A stretch of 64,000 nt of DNA from Rhipicephalus microplus (Eukaryota > Arthropoda > Arachnida > Ixodida > Ixodidae): the NCBI RefSeq assembly GCF_043290135.1, contig NC_134700.1:238562088-238626087 (forward strand), read 5' to 3'. Shown piece after piece: positions 37,517 through 49,700 of the stretch. Both the position numbers and the translations under genes were made by a program. The notes under the pieces are model-generated. The model was not told the origin of the DNA and made no database searches. It saw nothing but the letters and a program-made list of their open reading frames with translations. The stretch's first letter is position 1. Every line of letters starts with the position of its first letter.

Positions 37517-37713
37517 AAGAACTGTGCGAGACCGTGCTGTGTAGTCTCGAGCTGACTATTGATGCTTTTCTTCCTTACTCCTCTCCTTTTCTATCTCTTT
37601 CCGTTCTATTATTCTCCTTTTCCCCCACCCCAAGTGTAGGGTAGCCAACCGAGCCAAGCTTGGTTAACCTCCCTGCCTTTCCTCCCTATTTCTCTCTCTC
37701 TCTCTCGTACTGG

Positions 37714-38165
37714 CAGACTTGGTGCCATCTTGAAAAACGAAGGACGCGCATGCGTGCCCGTCTTGGAGGCGATAAGGTGTAGAACGCAAAGCAACGGGTA
37801 AGTGCCGCCAATGTGTCGTCTAAGCAAAGCGTTGGAAACACTCGCCTTTTCGTGCAAGCATTGCATTATCAGCGCGGCGTGATAAACGCTACGGCCCTTA
37901 GAATTACTTATGTATGCCTTTTCTAGTAATAGACACACACACAGAATATATACGTGTTTTTATGGTATCTCAGATATGTGCAATAGTCGGTTTTCAATTG
38001 ACAATCATACCAGTATGAAGGCTAAAACATGAAAAATGATGGTGGGCGCTGCGGATGGGGTCTGCCGTTTGGGGTACCGTTAAGGGTGGACAAACAAACA
38101 AATGTACAGACAGATTGACAAAAATGTTTGCGTCGAAAGTCCGCAAGAAAGACTATTGTCTATAA
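37714..38165. other. Unit remnant then unrecognised sequence
   Basis: About 11 bp (CAGACTTGGTG) continue the tRNA-like unit after the LINE target duplication. The sequence then diverges completely. Nothing else was recognised up to 38165. Confidence 0.5.
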
Positions 38166-38167
38166 AA

Positions 38168-38240
38168 GACTCAGGCGCGCGGAATCGAACGTGGGACCTC
38201 TGCGTCGGGAATAAGTGCCGTTAACCACTCAGCCACTTAA
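38168..38240 (-). repeat. tRNA-derived sequence or SINE head
   Basis: On the minus strand an A box GTGGCTGAGTGGTTAACGGC and a B box CGTTCGATTCC stand at tRNA-like spacing, with CGCGC after the T arm. A clean acceptor stem cannot be formed. It looks like a SINE head derived from a serine or leucine-type tRNA, without the Ruka body. Confidence 0.5.
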
Positions 38241-38244
38241 AGAT

Positions 38245-39715
38245 ACCCCCTTCAATGTACAAACGGTAAGCTATTCATATCTAGCTCTTACCGCTGTTGA
38301 CGGGCATCTCGGGGGAGGGAACTATCGTGTTTTCAGCATTATCAGCAAGATGGCGCCGTGAGCGCGTGGCGGCTCTCATCTCTCACGCGTACTTTGGCCC
38401 GCGTAGAGAATAACAGAGTGTATGCTCGATCCCGTGCCCTTATCTTGCAGTGGGGAGAATCGTACGTCTTGGCTTGCGTTGAGTTTCATCGGAACGATTG
38501 TGTTGTAGTTACCGGGCGCACAAAGGTCACTGAAATTGTAGCACAGTCTCCGTTTGTGAAAAGGGTGTGCTTTTTAGGCACAGTGAAGCAACGACTAAGA
38601 CGCTTGTTTGCGTTAATTTGAACCTGTGAGTACGATTCGTGCATCCTTTGTGCGTGAGAAACACAGGAAGCGTTTCGATCTGCTTGCCATTCTGCGCGTG
38701 ACCATCCAATTTGTTGCTGTCACGTTCATTGTTTTGCCTTTGCGGCAAAACTATGACTTTATTAATATTGCAGAGAAATTTGCACGTGTGTACGTATATG
38801 CGTGGGGGAGGGGGGGGCATGGCGGTCACCGAGAGAGAGCATCATTACCTACACCTTGTTTTTTTTTCTAAGATATAGGTAGAGATATATGGAGGACTTC
38901 ATAATGTGTATGAATTCCGCTTCTGCTCAGGCTGCGAGGACTACTATGATAAAGACAAAAGGTGTGCCTCAAATACTTACTTCAACTTGAGGAAACTGAA
39001 CTTTTCGCCGGGTTGTAGTATGCGCATCCTTATAAGGCCAGTTTTCAAAGCCATGTGTATTGATCTCACGGCAACTCACACGGCCATCAATTTTTCTCGG
39101 TGACCGGAAAATGGCGGTTCCGCAATAAACAACAACAAAAAAGCAGGAGTTTCCGTTTACCACAATACAGCTTTCAGACGAGCATTATAGCAACTGCGTG
39201 CTTTAATCTACCGGGCCGTGCGTGCTCATAAAAACGTCTACATAAATTCTATACCTTACTTCCCCATCAGCCTTGCTAAACGCACGCGAAACCATACTTT
39301 TCCGCCAATAGATAAGTAAAATGCGGCCTATTGTACTGATAATGGCTTTATGCGAAATAACCAGAGAAGGTGAAAAACACGCCTCCACTTGCTCCTGCGT
39401 GAGTGTCGATCGATTAGCAACGATTGGACACGATAGCAGGCGGGTTTCACCCATTCTGAACTTTGTCAGAACTCCCATTTAGTCGCATTAAGGGAGCCTC
39501 TTTGTTCGTTTCCTCTGACGGTCAGGGTAAGTACATATATGGCATATATTCTTTATATAAGGTTTGACAACTAATTGCGCGCGGGAGTATGCAATTATTT
39601 ATATTATTTATAAGGTCTTCACGTACTCAATATTTATAATTTTGACTTCATGGCTTCTATTCTTGCCCTCTCACCTTGTGCAGATTCGTCATAAGTGCTT
39701 TGAGTTTCTTTTAAT
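38245..39715. other. Unrecognised sequence
   Basis: The frames at 38358-38621, 38626-38871 and 38906-39103 have no recognisable domain. The AGATGGCGCCGTGAGCG stretch near 38349 looks like a dispersed repeat, but no second copy is in the window. Confidence 0.4.
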
Positions 39716-39721
39716 AATTGT

Positions 39722-39855
39722 CGCTGTTTGATGTCCCAAAACCCCGATTTGATTATGAGGGACAGCATGGTGGATGATTTCGGGAATTTGGACCACCTTG
39801 GCTTTTTTGGAGTGCATCTCAATATAGGTATACATGGGCCCGTAGTATTCGGCCT
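39722..39855 (-). repeat. Ruka-like SINE fragment
   Basis: On the minus strand this shows GGCCgaaTACTACGGGCCC, GTGCACTCCAAAAAA, the ATTCCCGAAATC block, CCCTCATAATCAAATC and GGGTTTTGGGACATCAAAC. It is diverged and headless. It lies about 640 bp upstream of the DEG/ENaC start codon. Confidence 0.65.
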
Positions 39856-40498
39856 TAATCGAAAAATATGAAGTCCCGGCCATCCATGGCGACCACAATT
39901 TCGGCAGAGCCGAAAATGCTGGAAAATGGGAGGGAAAAAGAATGGAAGACGCAGGGTATATTGACACTACAGTTTGTCAATGAAGCACATATGCGCATGT
40001 GATTTGCTGAGCTTGACGTGTGCGATCGTGGCGTAGCACTGAAAATCCCGTATAGAAAACATGCGTGGTCCGGGAAGGCATAAGCGAACACATCGACATG
40101 GGCGCCGCGGGGCCAGCCGTTCGTCAAGTAGTGCACCAGTTCTTGAAGGCATTGGGGGAAAGCATGTCGTATTAAAGCTGATAAGCCAGACGGCTGAACG
40201 TATTCTGAAAATCGGTTGCTTTTCAATGTGGGACGTGCTAAGAAAGTACTGATGGTGCTCTCCTCTTGAACGTATGATTGCTGAACAAAGTACGTACTCG
40301 TTTTGCTGAAGGGGCTACTCATGATGTCTTACAAGCTGATGACAGCCCTGCTGTTCACACTTTGTTAGTATGACTGCTGTTATTCGCGTGGTCGCTTAGG
40401 GTGCTCACGTTGTGGTCATGACCACGTGAGCCAGCTTCTTCCTTTCTCACTGTCCAAATCGCGTTTCATGCGCTTCCAGTTCGCGCTAAGTCAGCAAA
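39856..40498 (+). other. Upstream region of the DEG/ENaC gene
   Basis: No TATA box or obvious initiator was recognised. An imperfect palindrome (GTGGTCATGACCAC) with the adjacent CACGTG lies at about 40412-40428, roughly 75-85 bp before the ATG, and could bind dimeric factors. The ATG at 40499 is preceded by GCAAA, a fair eukaryotic start context. Confidence 0.35.
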
Positions 40499-40764
40499 AT
40501 GACCACTCGGCCACGGCGAGTCGACGCTCTACTGGCCGAGGCCCTCGAGAGTTCAGGCACCCGAGCACGCGGTGGTAGCGGCGTGAAGAACTCGAGCGCA
40601 GGCATGCAGTTGCTACTGCGGCTGCGGATTATGTTCGCCGAGTCGGCCATTCCCGGCCTTCGCGTCATCCTCGGCCTGTCTCACCCGGTGCGACGGCTCG
40701 CCTGGACGGCTGCCTTGGCAGCGCTTGTGTACGTAGGCCTCAACGACCTCTACGTTGTGTTCAG
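40499..40764 (+). CDS. DEG/ENaC exon 1: cytoplasmic N-terminus and TM1
   Basis: It encodes residues 1-88 plus two bases of 89. The first 45 residues are a hydrophilic, Arg-rich cytoplasmic tail. FAESAIPGLRVIL then stands where the family has its conserved His-Gly gating motif; here it is Pro-Gly. The membrane segment starts at LAWTAALAALVYVG. The donor is CAG|GTAACT. The start Met at 40499 is the first in frame. Confidence 0.88.
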
Positions 40765-43700
40765 GTAACTCTTTTTCTATCAGAGGCACCTTTAACATAC
40801 AGTATGCATTTAGAATGGCTAGTTGGGCGCGTTGGTAAAGGTTCATGATGAAACAAGCGCTGACAATACACACACGTCGGGAAGTAAAATACACGAATCG
40901 TCCGGAAGTAAAAAAAAAATTACAATGTTCGGCACACGCGAAGAGGGGAGACAAGTTGAGGTTGAAAAAGAGCGGAAAGTGGTCATCCCGTCTCTGCACA
41001 ATATTTCACATCGGTTGAAAAAAGTTGCATTACGGATTGGGTGCGGGTTGTCTTTCAAGCTGAAAACAGATAATCAAAGATTTGCCCAGCAGTAGAAAGG
41101 CAAGTCTACAAGAAAGGAAGTGGAGAATCAGACAGATGTGGCATAAAACATGGCAGGAGGTACGTTGAGTGCAAAAAAGATGTTGTGTACGGAACTCCTT
41201 TCACATGTGGAAAAGAGTATTTTGGTCAGACAGTTCGGTACCTAAATGTGCGTCTTCGTGAACATGAGAGTTCACTAAAGGAGGCCCCTTACTCACATTT
41301 AGCGATGCACTGCAAGGAGTGCACCTGCAAACCGAACTTTTCACACACGAGTAATGAACAGGCACAAAAAGCGGACGACGAAGGAATTAATGGAAGCCTA
41401 TAGAATAAAGAAAGGAGGTGACAGTTGCGTCAGTCAAGCGTCAGTTCTACTAACAGATGTGGAATTTGCTTTTTTGGACGTCACATAACTCAGCGCATTT
41501 TTTTCTGTTTTTTTTTTAAGTTTTTTCTGTTTTTTTTATTTTTTATTTGTACGTTTTCTTTTCTTAGTTCTTCACACATGTTTGTCTCCAGATGTGTGCA
41601 ATCGATTATGGTACTGCATATTTTGTTATATCATGTCGTTAATGGTGACAGGGGAAATTGGGAAAGACTTACATGCGTGGGATGTATTTATTAGTGTTCG
41701 CTTCGAAATAAAAATTTGCAGTTGCTAGTAAGCGCTTGTCTGTGTCCTCTCTGAGTGTGTGTATTTTCAGCGCTTGTTTCATCATGTGCAGTTTACACGT
41801 CGTGTTGTTTGGGGCATTCTACTTTCATAACCTACCTATATTGTATAGGCCGAAAACGTAGGTTCAGTTCGCAGCACACGGCCTCGAAACCAAAAGCCTT
41901 TTGACCATTTACCACACTGCGTTCTCATTTAGGCACACGCCTTAATTTTCCCAGTTCTGTGCAATATCGACAAGGAAGAGACAACAAGAAGTGAGCAGAT
42001 GAATATTTCAGCTTTCTTATTGCCTAAAGTTCCTTTATATCTCTCTTGGTTATAATATTTTTCTACCCACAACTGATTTTACGAAGGCAGTACCAAGTTT
42101 ATCGAGACGTTGCACGTCGGGCGATTTCGCCGGAACTATATAGTATACCCACTTTTCTACCATTTGAAAAAATGCTTGCTACAAGCTGATCACTATCACC
42201 TCTAATTTTAGTGGGTAGTTCACTTTAGTTTATAAAAAAAAGCATAACATGACTGCCTGTACAACGATAACATACGTTGTAACTAAAGTTGACTCCTGTA
42301 CAACACACTATAACTTATCCGAACACTTCCACTTTTCTTGAATTTGATCCTCAGAAGCTTGGTATCAAATGGCGCGAATATCGCGCATTTATGGTTATTT
42401 GATCGTAATGAGTGTCCCAAAGAGTTAAGCGACGCTAACCTTTTCCACACATGATACAGCCAATGTAAAATATCACTGGGAATTCACGAACTTTACTGTG
42501 TCACTATATTAACACATGTCTTACACTTACTTGTCTGACAGAGAGTACTTCGAGTACGCCGACACAGTCGACGTCATGTGGGCCAGATCACCCGAAGGAA
42601 TGGCGCTGCCTGCTGTTACGGTTTGCAATGTGAATCAGGTATGTGTAAACTAAATTGATGGTAGAGATGTAAGGTCAAGTTGCGTGACGTAACTTAACCT
42701 AATAATGCGAAATAAATGTGTTGTCCGGTTTGTTGAGTCAATGTACAAATTTTAGCATGCCATTAAAAAAAACCGTGGCCTACTACAGAACGGGAATCGT
42801 ATATTGCTTGTTGAAAACAAACATACATCTTTAACAGGTGCGTCCAATGGGCTCAATGTAGGGCTTAGGTGGAAGAGTGATAACGCGAGCAGATGCTTCT
42901 CGCAACATTCAGGTGTATACGCATAACCCAGGAACACAGAGGCAAAGCATGGCCTCATATTTGCTTCCTCAGTTTCCAAGTTTGTTTGCGTTTCTGTTGC
43001 ATTCTCCGCAGGTACGGTGGAGCGTCTTCTGCGGAGATATAGAGCTCAACCGAAGCACAGCTTCCGAATGGCAAGAAAAAATCTGCACAAAGTCATCACT
43101 GCCCATCTGGGTGGGCTCACACTGCGTGCTTATTTATAATACTGGGATTTGTGTGCTTGTGTGTGTGTGATGTGTGATGCCCTATCTTTCTTTCTCTTTC
43201 CTCTCTTTTTTCCACTTTCAATCTCCCTCATCCCGTTCCCACGTGTAGGGTAGCAAACCAGTTATATACTGGACTGGTTAACATCCCCATCTCTCTTCCT
43301 ATACCATTCCATCTTTTCTCTTCATTGCTATCGTAATTGTCCTACACTGCGTCCTGTATACCGTGTATCTATAGGCTCTGACTGCGGCCTTTCCACCAAC
43401 AACAAAAAAATAAAAGAGACTTGAAAAATTTTGGGGCTCGTCGGTATTGAACCAATAGGCTCCCGAGCCCGATCGTGCATCTGTTCAACACTAATAATTT
43501 AGGCATCATTTAGGCAATTGAGAAACGAGAGCATAATTCCGAAATTTGGCGCGCACCGGCACCATGGCTGCGATTTCTGAGGCTATGTACGCGAAAGAAA
43601 AAGATATTCCCGCGTGCGCCGTACACCAGGTAGTTCAATACCCCTGTGGCATGCAGGCTTGTAACTGTTCGCGTTAATTTCTCGTCTGTTTGTTTTTGCA

Positions 43701-46700
43701 TGCGTAATCATAGTAACCTCAATATGCGTAAACGTTCATGGCTGTGTAAACGCAGCTGGAAGACTTACAAGCACGTAACGAAGCTTTAAGCACGCTTTTA
43801 TGGATGCTTTGATGATTCTGTGTTGAAACCTTTAATAGTACCTTAAATTTATTTTTCTATTACAACTACAGATTCTAAGCATTTTGAGCTCCATTCTACA
43901 AGATTTCGTACATGTCGTAGGAAGATAGTGTATAACTCAGCTTCGTTACCTTATCAGGTTAGTGATAATTCACCATAGTTTAAATGCTCTTTTCGTCTCG
44001 AACTGACTCAGCATGCTGAGTACTACTGATGGCAGTGGTTAGAAGAAGAAGGGACATAATTTCTGCAGCCTGATAGGGAGCACGGCGCAGCGCCTCACTG
44101 ACAGGAAAACAGACAAATAAAAAACGAGCGATGGGGCCACCCATAATCATTACGTCCATTGCCGGTCACATGCTCGCCCTCCGCTATTCTCGAGAGTTGA
44201 TGTATCATTCAGGCGTAAACTTCATGCATTTCAACCGGAAAGCGATAGAAGCATGTGACGTAGTCAAATAAAGAAAGTCTAAGTCATGTTTAGGTGAAAT
44301 CTGTAAGAACTGAGGGGAATTTATTGGCTCGTGTTTTCTATGTGTTCATCTTGCGATTGTGTTATCTGCTCTATTCTGTTCTTTTCTTTTGGCTATCTGA
44401 TTTGTTTTGTGGTTATTCATTTTCTGTTCTATATACGGTTTTTTTATTTTACGGTTCTATGTTTTTCTGAACGGCACTGACAGCAGATTTTTTTTTTCTA
44501 CCCAGTTTTTTTTACGCACAATGAAACGCTCTCTCTCAGTAATGTATAAACCAGCAGTGGCTGATTCTGAAAGCGTGTGGATATTTCAAAAAAAGTTTCG
44601 ATTTTAGAAGCTAGTAAACAAGGACGAGCGTCTCCTCCAGCAGCGCTGAGAATTGATGACAATTACGACAGCTCTTCTCACAAGCCGTTCTCTCAACGTC
44701 CTACTTTCACAAGAGGGAGTGCAGTTGTAGCTAACCACCTTCATTCTGCCATTTTCGACCGTTCTTTATTTTAAATGATCTAAATATAAAAATAATATAA
44801 TATAATAGCACAATAATAACATAATAATTACGAAGCGGGTAGAATAAGTTTTGCGAATGTTCATTGTGACTTGAAAGCTATTCAATTCGCTGTGGGCCAG
44901 GCGCTCGTGGTAGTTCTTATACAACTTGTCGTCATGCGTGGCTGGTCCCTCAGCCAGCTTAAAGTAAACTTCACGCTGCACGTGGCTTCAGCAATAGAAT
45001 CCGGAAGAGCGCTTTGCTGGAGCTGATTACGGAGGACACGTGCTGCCGTTCGTGAGCGTCTGACATACTTCAGGCGAGGGCGGCACCACTCAAGCGAAGA
45101 TTGATGTGCAAGCGAAGATTGATGTATCGGCACATTGTAGGTTAGGAAATGTTTTAATGAAAGATATATTGTATTTAAACACTAATACAGAGACCATTAC
45201 TAGCGTAAAGGCTCACGTTGTCGCCATCATACGCGTCTTCGCTTCCGTGATGTCACACGACGTGGTTGCGCAGTTACGCGAGGACAACGCTACGCAGCGC
45301 GAGGAGTTCCACAAGTGGATCGCCGAACTGCAGCGGCGGAACGAGACGACGGCCAAGTTGCTGGGTCATCAGAGGGAGAACATGGTTGTCAGCTGCCTGG
45401 TCGGTGGGAAAGACTGCAACACTCCCGAGTAAAATAACGCTGCCACTTTTTCGTTTTGTCACAGCACCTTCCTAAATTACTGAAACAGCGCAGCAGAGGA
45501 CGAGAATAGGAACGATGGACAGCAGCGTTCCTTTTTTCGTCCTCGTTTTCTGTCTCGATGTTTAATCATTCGAAGATCAAAGCACACCAACCTGTCCAGT
45601 TAATTAACCGTTCTGGTTGTTACAGCCCCTTCACCCTTCAGATCAGAATACACCAAACTGAAGCGAGGATACACAAAGCAGGCTCGGATGCTTGTGCAAA
45701 AGCTATACCGCACCAATAATTTTACCTCCAGATGTTATATACTGTACTATATTATAGTATATACTTACTATATTATACTATACTATAGCAGTTTTATTAC
45801 ATCTATATATACAACAGTCTACAAAGCACCGAAGCTCACTTTTTCTTTAGTCATTGCGACACCGCATACGTAGCCATTTGTTTACTGCAGTAAAATCTTC
45901 GTCAATGACTTTAGGGTATATCCACTATCGTTGTGCGTGGAGGCGCACAGTGCAGGCCTAAAGCAGGAGATGTAAATAAAAGTACGATACATACGATACG
46001 CATGAGACATACAATTAAGTATGTGTGTCACGTACTCAAGTTTGTTCCTATGTGTTAAAAGAAATAAAGCGTTGGCAGTTGTTCATTACCTTGTACAACT
46101 ATACAGCTGCGCTGACCAACTACATAGAGCTGTGGAGAGAAAAGTAGTTTCTTTTTCCTACTTCTTTGAGCCACCTTCGCGTTATCTTCAATTATGCATG
46201 GATGTCGATGTTGTTATACATTTAATCTCTCGTTTTTTTTTTTTAAGGCATCTTCAAGTGAAAGTTTACGGCCCTTACGGCAACTGTTTCTGTCTGGGCT
46301 GCAACCTCAGTGCAGAAAGAGAGAAGATACAGACGGCCTACAGTCCCGATCAAGGTACCGTTACCTGCATGCACAACAAGATCACACTAAAAGCAAGTGA
46401 AGGCGCCAGGCAAACTATCAGCAAGAAACAACATCCCCACAATCTCACCGCGTAAAGCATTTATAACTGAAGGCCGAGTTCATTTTGGAAGTGTGTGTGA
46501 TAAGAATACGTGACTGAATGCAACGTAAAGAGCTTAAAAGAGTGGCCTTTCTTAATTGAAACCGTGGTAAAATTGTTTGGCTAATCAGACTCTCTGCTGC
46601 TCTACGCACACGGCACTGAAAACGCTTCAGGTGAATTCTTGTGCCTCAAGAGAGGAATTTCCTTAGCTAAATGGATTACGACACAACTCTTTAAAATCCT

Positions 46701-49700
46701 TGAGCCACTTCTTTTTACTTTTGAATCACCTTATAGTGGTTCGTGTTCTTTTTTTTCCTTCTTTTACTGTTATATTTATAAGCCTAATGTATATTGGCAG
46801 TCAAGTTATTATTCATCATAGCACGTTTTTGTTCATCTTTCGGCCGAAGTGCTTCTTTTTCTGACACTCGCCGAAGGGCTTCTTTTTCTTTTTCACAGGC
46901 TTCACAGTAATATTCAAACGACCCACTGTGTTCACCCTTCGTCCCACGCACAATATATTTAAGTCAGCTGTATTTCGCGATTCTCTGCGTGCCATTTTTT
47001 TCTTTCTTACCTCTTTTTGCTTTTTAGCAACCATGTGCGTCTTCATTGATGCCATTTTTTCATACTTCTGTGGCCTTACGAGGATGAATATCATGTTGCC
47101 CATCATGCCATTTCCCCAGCCAAAGACTAAAGCTGGACTACCATATACATTTCCTTATAATCCGTCCATGTGCTTGAGGACGCTTTCCTGCTCTTCTGTT
47201 TTGCCCTCGTAATGCGTTGAAGGTGTCCGCCTGCTACTGAACCTGGAGTTGAACGAGTACCTTCCTCACACAACCGAAGCTGGCTTCGTCGTCAGCGTCC
47301 ATCAGCCGGGAGTGCAGGTCGACTTCCGCGACAGCATTTTCTTGCTGCCTTGCCACACAACAATGATCAGCGTTACGCAGGTTTGACATTCCATTGGTTG
47401 GAACATAAACTACCGGTCTGATGTGTAGTAACTGATGATGTGCTAACGTGTATTATTACAGCTGTTAAACACAGTTCCCAAGCTCTAAATTAGAAGAGAT
47501 GTTCCGCGCGTGATGTTCCGAATTACTTTGATTTTTTCTTCGTTTTTTTCATTATTATTATTATTATTAGTAGTAGTAGTAGTAGTAGTAGGAGGAGGAG
47601 GAGGAGGAGGAGGAGGAGGAGGACGACGATCATTGTTTCTGTTGTTTTTTATTTATATTTGGCAAAATATGAGAAGGGATAGGTTATGTTAGAACCGGCG
47701 ATCCCAACATCGTGACAGTTGTGTACAAGATAAACACACCAACAAGGAAAATTAAGGATAAAAGAAGGAAAAATGAATCAGAGGCCCTATGTACTTACTA
47801 TACACTATAGGGCTTATAATGCATGAATGAGTACAGTATGTATGGGCATGCATACTGTGCTATAGTTGTTGTTGAAGTTGTTGTTGTTTACCGTAAGAAA
47901 CGCTTGTAAGAAGCGCGTAAGAAGCCTTCTTCGCTAGCAATATTCATATCGCGAACTGATGACGCATGTTATAAAATCAGTCTCTTAGAGTAAGAATAGT
48001 TTGTGAATACAAGCCTTGAACTCTAACGTAAGACTTGTTTCGAAACAACGCTTTTTGCACATGAGGCTTCAAGGTCTACTCGTTATGCTTCCTACATCCG
48101 CAATCGCACATCGTTAGTAAGCCAGTTTTCTCCCTGTAATAAATGGCCATTATTTATCATTATTGTCAATACAACGAGTTTTGCCATAGCGCAGGATTGT
48201 CCCATCAATGAAGTTTGTCTTGAAAGTCAAACATTAAAGAAGTCCCCTAGTAAGCATGAATGGACAGTCGTAAAAGTGTCGCAAGACGCCCTCCGGTCAC
48301 TGAGTTGAATAATAACGCCATTTTACGTTTTCCCACTTTTGAACTGTTTTCGCAGTCTATTTACTTTCGGCTGGAGCCTCCATACCGGAACCCATGTCAG
48401 CGAGGTTTCCCCGAAAAATACCGCGAATATATTCCCCCGGACAGAGTGTACACGAGAAAGGTGAGCTGCGCCCAGCCGAATAGCAGCGGCATTTTTATTA
48501 CTTGAAGCATGATACATTATCTGGTTGTGCCTTCGATATATGCGACGCATTAAAGCTGCCCCGTGTAAAACGAAGTCAAACAAGAGTTGGCGTTTCTCTT
48601 CTCAAAAACTATTTTATCAGTCTGAGCACTTCGGTGCTGTATCTCTAGTATCCGCATCTGTAGTATCAGTTCAGTAACTGCAGTTTATTTTACTTAATAA
48701 ACATTACAACTGGGTTTATCATTAAATAAAGCACAGATGAAAGTGATTCATGATGATATATAACATTTACTTTGAATTATATTGTTTAATGTTGGCAGTT
48801 TTAGAACCCGACTCTCACCTTATTTATGTGTTCTTTGCATGTATGCTTCGTACAAACAATGACAAAATAAGTGTCATTAAAGAGAAATGGTTGATTTTTG
48901 ACTAAATGGTTGATTGATTTATTTATTAATTCATTGATTGAAATAAAATTATATACAAGACGTGCTAACCCCTATGCATCACATATTATGTAAAAAAAAA
49001 ACATTTCCCTCGGACAGCATTGTATGCATTGTGCACTGACTGGATTTAACGGTATTCTATCTCTCAATCGTAATTTTTTTATGTTCACATGGGTATAAAC
49101 GAACCAACGATGGAAGAGCATAAATCAGAAACGAATACAGCGTGCAAGTGTCCATTGTGAACAGTTCCAAATTTTTGGAAAAGAAGTTTGACATGATTCT
49201 TCTCATTTTCTGCTTATCTCTGAAAGCATGCGTTTACTTGACATTCGTAGCACCGACGCTAATCTACTGTACTGAGCGAATGAAACGGGGACAGCCGCGA
49301 TTATTTAGTATTTGTGTGGAGGCGTATGTCTTTCGGATTGCGCGTATAGTATTTACACTTTGTAGAAGAAGCATATAAAGAATCGAACGTACAAATACTT
49401 ACGAGGTTCATGCATACCTACTCCTGCAAATTTAATTTATTCTGCCGGCAAGCTTGTATTATTCGCCCCGCCGCGATTGTCTAGTGGCTAAGGTACTCGG
49501 CTGCTGACCCGCAGGTCGCGGGTTCGAATTCCGGCTGCGGCGGCTGCATTTCCTATGGAGGCGGAAATGTTGTAGGCCGTGTGCTCAGATTTGGGTGCAC
49601 GTTAAAGAACCCCAGGTGGTCGAAATTTCCGGAGCCCTCCACTACGGCGCCTCTCATAACCATATGGTGGTTTTTTGACGTTACACCCCACATATCAATC

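Larger units (their letters stand above)
36175..37713 (+). mobile_element. 5'-truncated LINE with 11-bp target-site duplication
   Basis: The insert occupies 36186-37702. TCTCGTACTGG flanks it at 36175-36185 and 37703-37713. In the intact 456-bp unit this sequence occurs once, which shows the insertion landed in a tRNA-like unit. The element carries the post-RT region (36190-36400), a small antisense LINE-tail insert (about 36404-36460), RNase H (36542-37117), the Cys/His knuckle region (37169-37516) and the 3' tail with GTAGGGTAGCCAACC and AACCTCCCTGCC ending in a TC run. Frames are broken several times. Confidence 0.92.

Noticed and set aside
43430..43500. tRNA-like sequence on the minus strand in intron 3
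   Set aside because: Only a weak B-box-like GGTTCAATACC was seen. No A box at the right distance and no cloverleaf.
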